Source of the DNA: a virus
Reading direction: 5' to 3' (one strand)
Length of the DNA: 22,931 bases
IMG/VR virus record: IMGVR_UViG_3300025818_000210
Span: 1-22,931 of that record
Each line of letters starts with the position of its first letter. Positions within the stretch are counted from its first letter, which is position 1. A program made the position numbers and the translations under genes. The notes beneath the pieces were generated by a model. That model did not search any database and was not told the DNA's origin. It saw nothing but the letters and a program-made list of their open reading frames with translations. Below, one piece after another: positions 14,630 through 19,740 of this stretch.

Positions 14630-14865
14630 TTTTCAAACTCCAATACATCTGTGTGCGGGATGCGGTAGAGGCGTCCGACCCTAAACGCTGGGAGGTCTCC
14701 ACGTTCAATCATATTACGGATCGTCTGTGGTGAACACTCCCAGCGTTCGGCCAGGGTGTGCGGCGTAAAAGGTCGGGACGGAGCGATGGGGAGGTCATCG
14801 CTCGACGGGGCACACAACCCGTCCATGTTGGAGAGAGGGAGGGGCTCTCGTTCATGACGTCCCAT
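14485..14865 (-). CDS. Excisionase-like helix-turn-helix protein
   Basis: 126 residues. Residues 33-80 (FTPHTLAERWECSPQTIRNM, then DLPAFRVGRLYRIP and a VLEFEK helix) form a MerR/AlpA-type winged helix as used by phage excisionases, which bend DNA at the attachment site. The first 30 residues and the C-terminal ~45 are low-complexity. The C-terminal third is encoded in a different frame over the start of int (145 base overlap). Start ATG 14865 is three bases after the upstream stop. An AlpA-like transcriptional regulator is the alternative, but the position before int favours Xis. Confidence 0.8.
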   Translation of the reverse strand: MGRHEREPLPLSNMDGLCAPSSDDLPIAPSRPFTPHTLAERWECSPQTIRNMIERGDLPAFRVGRLYRIPHTDVLEFEKCTHSISSRTETNGAPASTPEENAGDYLPASPQQTNIVTLPNGRRVKL

Positions 14866-14868
14866 CTA

Positions 14869-15138
14869 TCAACCCCAATTCAAATGGAGTTGATCTTTTT
14901 GGAAGTCCGCGAGGACTTTCGCCCGGGCGGGGAGACCGTCAACCAATTCCGAGCGCACAGCCCAGATCCCTGACGTGCTTTGCTCCACCCATACGTGGAC
15001 GGGGTGCCCAACCTTGAGCCACGCTTGGCGGATCTTACCCGCCAAGGCATCGGCACCTTTACGTGTCGTGTAGTCCGCGTTGAACACTTCTGCGTTCGTG
15101 CCTTCGGTGGGGCGGCCTCTAAACTCGGGGTGTTTCAT
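14869..15138 (-). CDS. Hypothetical small phage protein (89 aa)
   Basis: MKHPEFRGRPTEGTNAEVFN, then DALAGKIRQAWLKVGHPVHVWVE and IWAVRSELVDGLPARA. The middle has a helix followed by two beta strands (VHVWVE, IWAVRSEL), an alpha-beta layout. No catalytic or metal site is evident. The ATG overlaps the stop of the 30-residue microprotein upstream (ATGA), with AAAGGA about 9 bases before it. The family is not recognised. Confidence 0.6.
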   Translation of the reverse strand: MKHPEFRGRPTEGTNAEVFNADYTTRKGADALAGKIRQAWLKVGHPVHVWVEQSTSGIWAVRSELVDGLPARAKVLADFQKDQLHLNWG

Positions 15139-15227
15139 TGAAAAACATCCTTTAATGGAGTGAAGACGATGTAGCCGACCAACATGGCGGCCCAGAAAAA
15201 GGCGAAGGCTAGAAACTCACGGATCAT
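15135..15227 (-). CDS. Membrane microprotein (30 aa)
   Basis: A 30-codon frame, MIREFLAFAFFWAAMLVGYI then VFTPLKDVFQ. Residues 4-22 make a single hydrophobic membrane helix with a charged N-terminus and a short polar tail. Its ATG overlaps the stop of the 27-residue frame before it and its TGA overlaps the ATG of the next gene, both as ATGA. The chain of overlaps and the clear membrane segment are the reasons to believe it. The role is unknown; small phage membrane proteins of this size often modulate host membrane processes or superinfection. Confidence 0.55.
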   Translation of the reverse strand: MIREFLAFAFFWAAMLVGYIVFTPLKDVFQ

Positions 15228-15307
15228 CGGTAGAGCCCCCACCGGATATTGGCGAGTGTGCGAGTGCGGTGCTTCACGCCAAAAAATTTCAGAATACGCT
15301 TGATCAT
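15224..15307 (-). CDS. Basic microprotein (27 aa)
   Basis: A 27-codon frame, MIKRILKFFGVKHRTRTLAN then IRWGLYR. It carries nine basic residues including His-Arg clusters and no acidic residue, with an amphipathic N-terminal helix. Start and stop each overlap the neighbouring frames as ATGA (15307-15304 and 15227-15224). The amphipathic cationic sequence could bind nucleic acid or membranes. It is supported only by its place in the overlap chain, so existence as a protein is probable but unproven. Confidence 0.45.
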   Translation of the reverse strand: MIKRILKFFGVKHRTRTLANIRWGLYR

Positions 15308-15483
15308 GACCCGTAGATCTCCTCCGCCTTGCGGTAGAGATCCGCGATCTGCGTCAGGCCGAGTGTGTGACTGACCAGGATCCGGTCGGCCGCCTCCTGC
15401 CAAGGTTCCCCTTCGATCTCGACGGCGCGTCGGAGATCGACGACGGCGTTGTAGTACGCCCGGTCAATTTCTGCGTCGTCCAT
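15304..15483 (-). CDS. Small acidic helical protein (59 aa)
   Basis: Starts at ATG 15483, which overlaps the upstream stop by one base (TGATG); a GTG one codon earlier is an alternative. The sequence MDDAEIDRAYYNAVVDLRRAV then EPWQEAADRILVSHTLGL is helical and acidic at the N-terminus. It resembles small three-helix phage proteins but I cannot name a family. The end overlaps the microprotein start by ATGA. Confidence 0.6.
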   Translation of the reverse strand: MDDAEIDRAYYNAVVDLRRAVEIEGEPWQEAADRILVSHTLGLTQIADLYRKAEEIYGS

Positions 15484-15686
15484 CACTCAACGTTCCCACG
15501 CAAGCCGGCGTCGAGCATGCCGTCGACGATCGGGGACAAGTAACGCGGCTCGACAGCAAAAGCTCTGCCGACCATCGGCGCGTCTTCGGGGAGGTGGTCA
15601 GCGCACCAGTCTTCGGCGTCGCTGGAAAGGGGCGTCAAGGTCAGGATCGATCCGCCGACGTTGCCCACAAAAAAGTCGTATGCCAT
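15483..15686 (-). CDS. Small phage protein (67 aa)
   Basis: Start chosen at ATG 15686, because GGAGG lies 5 bases upstream; a 13-codon longer reading has no such site and would begin inside a hairpin. The protein MAYDFFVGNVGGSILTLTPL begins with beta strands, then DAEDWCADHLPEDAPMVG and FAVEPRYLSPIVDGMLDAGL. The W-x-x-x-x-LPEDA and VEPRYLxPIVDGM elements recur in small phage proteins of unknown role. It is the second gene of the leftward early operon. Confidence 0.65.
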   Translation of the reverse strand: MAYDFFVGNVGGSILTLTPLSSDAEDWCADHLPEDAPMVGRAFAVEPRYLSPIVDGMLDAGLRGNVE

Positions 15687-15704
15687 ATTGGCCTCCGTCT
15701 GCTT

Positions 15705-15773
15705 GGCCCCGCTTCCTGTGTGCAAATAGAAAGGCGGGGCCGGGTTGAAGGGGGAGGGTTCGAGCCCTCCCCC
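15705..15773 (-). promoter_or_regulatory. Two tandem stem-loops in the leftward early operon
   Basis: The 93 base gap after the first gene of the operon contains GGGGGAGGG (15750-15758) paired with CCCTCCCCC (15765-15773) across a 6-base loop, and next to it GGCCCCGC (15705-15712) paired with GCGGGGCC (15734-15741) across 21 bases. Neither is followed by a T-run in the direction of transcription, so they are not ordinary terminators. An attenuator, an RNA-processing site or an antitermination site is possible. The ribosome-binding site of the next gene comes 6 bases after the second stem. Confidence 0.45.
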
Positions 15774-15779
15774 GACTCA

Positions 15780-16136
15780 TTAGAACTCGACGCCGCGGTA
15801 ACGGTCTTCGCCGAACCCTAAAGCGTTGAGTGTGGCGAGGGTCGCCTTCGCCGACTGAACGATCGGCATAACTTCCCGCTCAAAACCGACGGGGTCGGAA
15901 TAGTATTTCGCCCGGCTCACGAAATCGGCCATCGTTTGTTCGGCCGTCTCGCCGGGATACCCTGGGTCGGGCTCCGACGTGTCGATGACGTAGAAGCGCT
16001 TATACTCTCCAATGATCGGCGGAGTGCGGGTCTCGCAGTTGACGCAGTCATCATAGAACCGCTTCGGAATACGGACGCTCACTTGCTTAAAAGTGTTAGG
16101 CGCCGTCTCGACCATTTTTCTGGACTTGCCTTGCAT
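15780..16136 (-). CDS. First gene of the leftward early operon, basic N-terminus (118 aa)
   Basis: Start chosen at ATG 16136, which has AAGGGAG 8 bases upstream; the longer reading from 16193 would begin inside the -10 box of the promoter. The N-terminus MQGKSRKMVETAPNTFKQVS is basic, followed by VRIPKRFYDDCVNCETRTPP (a CxxC pair) and VIDTSEPDPGYPG. The C-terminal half is helical. Function is unknown; early left genes of temperate phages often encode antitermination, anti-host or recombination functions, but no such motif is visible. Confidence 0.65.
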   Translation of the reverse strand: MQGKSRKMVETAPNTFKQVSVRIPKRFYDDCVNCETRTPPIIGEYKRFYVIDTSEPDPGYPGETAEQTMADFVSRAKYYSDPVGFEREVMPIVQSAKATLATLNALGFGEDRYRGVEF

Positions 16137-16164
16137 TTTGCTAACTCCCTTAGCGTTGGTTGAT

Positions 16165-16178
16165 GGGGCGTGCGCCCC
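16165..16178 (-). promoter_or_regulatory. Leader hairpin of the leftward early transcript
   Basis: GGGGCG and CGCCCC, separated by two bases, form a compact GC-rich inverted repeat in the ~50 base leader between the predicted transcription start and the first gene. Its position is like that of boxB or nut elements in lambdoid leaders, but the sequence is not boxB-like and no N gene is recognised. Confidence 0.35.
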
Positions 16179-16191
16179 GTTGGCAATCACC

Positions 16192-16219
16192 ATAATAAGG
16201 AGATTTCCTACGTCGTCAA
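16192..16219 (-). promoter_or_regulatory. Leftward early promoter (PL-like) with operator
   Basis: On the minus strand TTGACG (16219-16214) and TATTAT (16197-16192) are separated by 16 bases, a good sigma-70-type promoter. The spacer contains GTAGGAAATCTCCTTA (16211-16196), nearly the same as the operator in the rightward promoter. It drives the leftward early operon ending in xis and int. Confidence 0.7.
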
Positions 16220-16239
16220 CAGAAATTTTCTTACGTTGT

Positions 16240-16273
16240 GAAAAAAGTTTCGCCGGCGTTTTACGGCCGGCGA
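16240..16273 (-). terminator. Rho-independent terminator after the repressor gene
   Basis: On the minus strand an 8-bp stem, TCGCCGGC paired with GCCGGCGA (16273-16266 and 16257-16250), with an 8-base loop is followed by AAAC and six T. It begins 5 bases after the repressor stop and would keep repressor transcripts from entering the leftward early operon. Confidence 0.8.
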
Positions 16274-16277
16274 GACT

Positions 16278-16628
16278 TTACATATCGATCGTAATCTTGA
16301 CTTGGCTTGGATCACAACCCGCCGCTTGGGCGATCCTTTCCTTACTTTGTGCGATCGTCACGGACAAAGCTTGAGGCTCAAACGCTTCTTGTAGTTTATC
16401 TAGGGACGACGCAAACGCGGCCGCCTCGTCAGGTAAAAGCTCCGACAGGCTAATCCCCAAGCGCCTCGCCAGATACCGCGCCTCTTTTATAGGTAAGCGC
16501 TGCGGCGACCCGCGGTTGATGTACTGCTGCAAGTATGCGGCGTTCTTCCCCAACGACCTAGACAGAGACGCCAAACTTTCTTTGCGATCTTTAACGACGC
16601 GCAATAACGCCGACCTTTGTGCGTCCAT
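16278..16628 (-). CDS. Phage repressor, XRE-type helix-turn-helix, without peptidase domain
   Basis: 116 residues from ATG 16628, which has GGAGGG 7 bases upstream; a longer in-frame reading starts inside the operator region. Residues ~4-65 match the N-terminal DNA-binding domain of alphaproteobacterial LexA/S24-type phage repressors (ASLSRSLGKNAAYLQQYINR, then RYLARRLGISLSELL). The usual S24 self-cleaving domain is absent; instead a ~50-residue tail (LDKLQEAFEP; SKERIAQAAGCDPSQVKITI) follows, probably for dimerisation. It lies between the two operator-bearing early promoters and is transcribed leftward, so it is the likely lysogeny repressor. Confidence 0.8.
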   Translation of the reverse strand: MDAQRSALLRVVKDRKESLASLSRSLGKNAAYLQQYINRGSPQRLPIKEARYLARRLGISLSELLPDEAAAFASSLDKLQEAFEPQALSVTIAQSKERIAQAAGCDPSQVKITIDM

Positions 16629-16647
16629 AATTGTACCCTCCAACAGA

Positions 16648-16676
16648 ATGATAACACGAGAGTAGGAAAAATCCAT
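16648..16676 (-). promoter_or_regulatory. Probable repressor-maintenance promoter with third operator-like site
   Basis: TATCAT (16653-16648) is a good -10 box; at 17 bases the -35 position is ATGGAT (16676-16671), which is poor and suggests activation is needed. GTAGGAAAAATCC (16662-16674) overlaps this region and shares the GTAGGAAA half-site of the two main operators. Expected start is about 13 bases before the repressor gene. Confidence 0.45.
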
Positions 16677-16684
16677 ATCTCTTG

Positions 16685-16713
16685 TTGACAGCGTAGGAAA
16701 ATTTCCTTAATCG
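16685..16713 (+). promoter_or_regulatory. Rightward early promoter (PR-like) with operator
   Basis: TTGACA (16685-16690) is a perfect -35. A 17-base spacer leads to TAATCG at 16708, a weak -10 (TTAATC with 16 is the alternative). The spacer holds AGGAAAATTTCCT (16695-16707), a perfect palindrome around a central A. Binding there would block RNA polymerase. It drives the Cro-like gene and the replication operon. Confidence 0.65.
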
Positions 16714-16743
16714 GAATGCACCTCAACTTTTTATAGCGGGCGC

Positions 16744-16938
16744 ATGTTACTCCTTCCTGACACTCCCAAAAAATTAGCAGACCAGATCGCCGCCTTTCTC
16801 GAGCGGTCGCAGATGAGCAAGACGCGCTTCGGCAAGGACATGGCCGGCGACCCAAACCTGGTCGAAGACCTGCGCCGCGGCCGAAACCTGCGTCACTCAC
16901 TCTTGGTCCGCATCCTGGAAAAAATCAATGCCGAATAG
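16744..16938 (+). CDS. Cro-like small DNA-binding protein (64 aa)
   Basis: First gene of the rightward early operon, about 30 bases after the promoter. Residues ~11-57 (ADQIAAFLERSQMSKTRFGK, then GDPNLVEDLRRGRNL) match small helix-turn-helix proteins of alphaproteobacterial phages in which MSKTxFG is the turn and LRRGR the end of the recognition region. It most likely competes with the repressor at the shared operators, as Cro does. The ribosome-binding site is weak. Its end overlaps the next gene by 11 bases. Confidence 0.75.
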   Translation: MLLLPDTPKKLADQIAAFLERSQMSKTRFGKDMAGDPNLVEDLRRGRNLRHSLLVRILEKINAE

Positions 16939-17263
16939 AAACAAACAACGCGGCTATGAGCTCGAGGCGGAGACCGTCAAGCACTGGCAAAGTCTGGGCG
17001 TCGAAGCCAAGCGCGTCTTTGCCAGCGGCGCGCACAAGGCGCACCTCGGCGATGAACACGCCGGCGACTTAATGATCGCCGGCTTCTGCGTCGAAGCCAA
17101 ACGTAAAAAGTCGGGCTTCAAGTTCCTCTATGACGCACTAGCCCAGGATGACGGCATTAGTGACATGCTCGTCCTCAAACAGGATCGGCACGCGCGCCTT
17201 TATGTGCTGCGCGAGGAAACACTCGAAGCTCTCTTTAGACAGGCGGGGGTGATCCGTGGGTAA
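16928..17263 (+). CDS. Hjc-like PD-(D/E)xK nuclease (Holliday junction resolvase type)
   Basis: 111 residues. The core motifs of archaeal-Hjc-like resolvases are present: RGYELEAE near the N-terminus (catalytic Glu), FASGAHKAHLGD, GDLMI with Asp47, and VEAKRKK with Glu56 and Lys58. The final strand-helix (ARLYVLREETLEAL) completes the fold. It would cut branched DNA during replication, recombination or packaging. A generic VRR-NUC or restriction-like nuclease is the alternative. It is coupled by an 8-base overlap to the methyltransferase gene. Confidence 0.75.
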   Translation: MPNRNKQRGYELEAETVKHWQSLGVEAKRVFASGAHKAHLGDEHAGDLMIAGFCVEAKRKKSGFKFLYDALAQDDGISDMLVLKQDRHARLYVLREETLEALFRQAGVIRG

Positions 17264-17765
17264 GCGTTCATCTTTTGCACGTAAGGAGCGCGATTTTTAC
17301 CCGACGCCTTACGAAGCTGTTTTGCCGCTGCTCCCGCATTTACCCCCCGCGCTCGTTTACGATGAGCCTTGCGCCGGGGAAGGCGACTTGATTCGCCACT
17401 TACAAAAAGCCGGCCACCGTGTCGACGCGCACTATGACCTGGCAGAGGGCTTCGACGCCCGAGCCATCCAACAGTGCTACGGGGCGATGTTCATTACGAA
17501 CCCACCCTGGCCGGTAACACGCGGCGAGCCGACGCTGTCGATCGCCAAGCACCTGTCAGAGCTCGCGCCAACGTGGTTACTCCTTAGCGCCGACTTTTGT
17601 CACAACCTGTATTTCGCAGAGATTGCCCCGCGATGCCAAAAAATTGTCAGCGTGGGCCGAGTGTCTTGGGAAGGTAATGGCACCAAGGGCAAGGACAACT
17701 GCGCCTGGTATCTCTTCGACTTGGCGCACAAAGGCCCCACTGAATTTTATGGACGCTCTAAATGA
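17256..17765 (+). CDS. DNA N6-adenine methyltransferase-like protein
   Basis: 169 residues from GTG 17256. FYPTP (14-18), EPCAGEGDL (37-45, SAM-binding motif I) and NPPW (82-85, motif IV) are all visible, the signature of amino-methyltransferases that act on adenine in DNA. It is short and lacks an obvious target-recognition domain, which is typical of phage-encoded versions. It may modify phage DNA against host restriction or regulate gene expression. It overlaps the preceding nuclease gene by 8 bases and the next gene by ATGA. Confidence 0.8.
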   Translation: MGKRSSFARKERDFYPTPYEAVLPLLPHLPPALVYDEPCAGEGDLIRHLQKAGHRVDAHYDLAEGFDARAIQQCYGAMFITNPPWPVTRGEPTLSIAKHLSELAPTWLLLSADFCHNLYFAEIAPRCQKIVSVGRVSWEGNGTKGKDNCAWYLFDLAHKGPTEFYGRSK

Positions 17766-17938
17766 GCACGACGGAATGCAGGTGGATACCCGTGTCCGAT
17801 GTTGACCGTATCGCCGCGCATATTGCTGAAGGTTGGAGCGTCGTCCCCGACGTCGGCCACCACGGCTTCTATTCAATCTTGTTAACTCGGGAAGAAAGGA
17901 AAAAAGATGAAGCAAGCAATGAAGGAGACCAGCGGTAA
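17762..17938 (+). CDS. Small phage protein (58 aa)
   Basis: A 58-codon frame starting at an ATG that overlaps the methyltransferase stop (ATGA). It reads MSTTECRWIPVSDVDRIAAH, then IAEGWSVVPDVGHHGFYSIL, ending in a charged tail. The W-x-V-SD...A-x-x-I-x-x-GWSVV...HHGxYS pattern is a small alpha-beta layout seen in short early phage proteins. It overlaps the following gene by 32 bases, and the ribosome-binding site of that gene lies inside it. Function unknown. Confidence 0.6.
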   Translation: MSTTECRWIPVSDVDRIAAHIAEGWSVVPDVGHHGFYSILLTREERKKDEASNEGDQR

Positions 17939-18308
17939 GGCTGAGTTCTCTTTGCTCGTCGAAGACTTCGTTGAGGAAATGGTGCGCGTACGTGAATTCG
18001 GCGCACAAAAATATGCTAAATGGGACTGGATGCACGGCAGGGAGTGGACCGACTACTCGGACGCTTTACGCAGGCATCTGAAAGCTTTTTTGAGCGGTGA
18101 AAGTTGCGCCCCCGACAGCAAATGCCACCACATGGCGCACATCGCCGTCACGGCGATGTTCCTCTTCTGGTTCGATCGCATGGGCCGCGGCGTTGACAAC
18201 CGCCCCGGCGTTATGGCCGAACGCATCCTCGAACTTCTTAAAGAGCAGGACGAGCGAGAGGTGGCAGGCGACAGCTACTACGACCACCTGACGAGTGCCG
18301 TACGATGA
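17907..18308 (+). CDS. DUF5664-type protein, probable dATP/dGTP diphosphohydrolase
   Basis: 133 residues with AAGGA 6 bases before the ATG. The all-helical core matches the family: FGAQKYAKWDW (31-41), EWTDYSDALRRHLKAFLSGE (46-65) and CHHMAHIAVTAMFLF. The conserved Glu, Asp and His residues form a metal site like that of MazG-type pyrophosphohydrolases. The family name I recall is dATP/dGTP diphosphohydrolase N-terminal domain; it would adjust nucleotide pools during replication. Similar folds help phages that use altered adenine, but no other gene of that pathway is in the window. Confidence 0.7.
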   Translation: MKQAMKETSGKAEFSLLVEDFVEEMVRVREFGAQKYAKWDWMHGREWTDYSDALRRHLKAFLSGESCAPDSKCHHMAHIAVTAMFLFWFDRMGRGVDNRPGVMAERILELLKEQDEREVAGDSYYDHLTSAVR

Positions 18309-18469
18309 CGGCGCCGAAGCTTCACGAAGAGAACGCCCAACTGAGAGTTGAGACGTTCGAGGGGCAGCCCGCGATCGTCGTCCGGTCTGTCTTCGATAAG
18401 CAAACGCACGTCATGACAAAGGAACACGCCAAGGCCATCGCGCTGGCGTTATGGAAGGCAGCGCAATGA
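18305..18469 (+). CDS. Small early phage protein (54 aa)
   Basis: A 54-codon frame linked at both ends by ATGA overlaps (18305-18308 and 18466-18469). It reads MTAPKLHEENAQLRVETFEG, QPAIVVRSVFDKQTHVMTKE and a final helix HAKAIALALWKAAQ. A strand-strand-helix layout is likely. The ribosome-binding site of the helicase gene lies at its 3' end. Function unknown. Confidence 0.6.
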   Translation: MTAPKLHEENAQLRVETFEGQPAIVVRSVFDKQTHVMTKEHAKAIALALWKAAQ

Positions 18470-19740
18470 TTGACCTCTTTCCGTACCAAGAGGAGGGCGT
18501 GCGCTTCCTGCGCGCACGGAAGGCCGCCCTCCTCGCTGACGTGCCCGGCCTGGGTAAAGGCATCCAGGCGGCGGCAGCGTCGGCGCATGACCGAGACGTG
18601 CTCTACCTTTGCCCGGCGTCCCTGTGCGAAGACGTGCGCCGTAAATACGAATACTTCGACCGCAAGATGCACGTTGTGCGCGGCGGTCGCACAGACATCT
18701 CGAAGCATGCCGGCTTGATAATGTCATACGACACGGCGCGACGTGACGCGTTGGCGTCACAGATTATGGCGCGGCGTTGGGACATCCTGATTTGCGACGA
18801 GAGCCATTACTTAAAGTCTCCCGCATCCCTTCGCGCTAAGAAGGTTTTAGGGAACGCCAAAGAGCCCGGCTTCGCGTCAATGGCGGAGCGTGTCTGGCTG
18901 ATGACGGGTACGCCTGTCCTGTCCCACGTCGGTGAACTTTGGACTGCCCTCCAAGCCGTCCGGCCGGATCTCGTCGACGGCATGTCTTACCAAAAATTCG
19001 TGCAGCATTACTGCGTGACGAAGAGGCACCCACGCTATGGCCTGCGCGTGCTCTTTCACAAGCAAGGCCCCGTCAAAAGTCTCCGCGCACGTCTCGACGA
19101 AGACTTCATGCTGCGACGCCTCAAGCGGGACGTGCTTTCGGAACTGCCTCCCATGCGCGTCGAGCCGTTGTACGTTCAGGCTACGATTCAAGACGTCGAC
19201 GAAGACGCTGTTATGGACGCCGTAGAGGAGGGCGCCGAGAAGGCTATCTCGACCGTGCGGCACGACACGGAACTCGCCAAGGTCAACGTCGTGTCGGACA
19301 TCGTCCGGGAAGAGTTCGACGCCGGCGAGATTAAGAAGCTGATCATCTTCGCGCATCATCACGACACGATCGACGCCTTGAAGGATCGCCTAAAGAAGTA
19401 CCGCGCCGCCGTCCTGCATGGCGGCCTGACGCCTGAGAAGAAACAGGAAGCCGTCGACGCCTTTACGTCTGGGCGCTGCCAGATCCTGATCGCGCAAACC
19501 ATCGCCGGCGGCGTTGGTTTCACCTTGCACTGCGACGGCGCATGCACGGACGTTCTATTCATGTCCCTGGACTTCACGCCGGCGAATAACAAGCAGGCCA
19601 TGATGCGTATTCACCGCATCGGCCAACCCAATGCATGCCTGGCGCGTTACGCCGTCGCCTCGGGCACAATCGACGAGCGCGTGAACTACGTACTCGCACA
19701 AAAACTCAAACGCATCATGGATGTTATGGAGGAAGAATGA
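18466..19740 (+). CDS. SNF2-family DNA helicase / translocase
   Basis: 424 residues; the start at ATG 18466 overlaps the upstream stop and has GGAAGG 7 bases before it. Helicase motifs appear in order: FPYQEEGVRFL (Q-like motif, Gln8), DVPGLGKGIQ (motif I, Lys31), DESH (motif II, 111-114), TGTP (motif III, 147-150), LHGGL, IAQTIAGGVGF (motif V) and MMRIHRIGQ (motif VI, arginine fingers Arg381/384). Motif I reads GKG where GKT or GKS is usual. Phage SNF2-type proteins of this size commonly sit in replication modules and are thought to remodel or unwind DNA. Confidence 0.9.
   Translation: MIDLFPYQEEGVRFLRARKAALLADVPGLGKGIQAAAASAHDRDVLYLCPASLCEDVRRKYEYFDRKMHVVRGGRTDISKHAGLIMSYDTARRDALASQIMARRWDILICDESHYLKSPASLRAKKVLGNAKEPGFASMAERVWLMTGTPVLSHVGELWTALQAVRPDLVDGMSYQKFVQHYCVTKRHPRYGLRVLFHKQGPVKSLRARLDEDFMLRRLKRDVLSELPPMRVEPLYVQATIQDVDEDAVMDAVEEGAEKAISTVRHDTELAKVNVVSDIVREEFDAGEIKKLIIFAHHHDTIDALKDRLKKYRAAVLHGGLTPEKKQEAVDAFTSGRCQILIAQTIAGGVGFTLHCDGACTDVLFMSLDFTPANNKQAMMRIHRIGQPNACLARYAVASGTIDERVNYVLAQKLKRIMDVMEEE

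Noticed and set aside
15750-15780. A tRNA T-arm (GGGTTCGAGCCC) at this site
   Set aside because: The loop has 6 not 7 bases and no acceptor stem, anticodon arm or CCA surrounds it; a plain stem-loop explains it.
18877-19362. A 161-codon minus-strand frame inside the SNF2 helicase gene
   Set aside because: The plus-strand gene has intact helicase motifs through this region; the minus frame has no start signal or motif.
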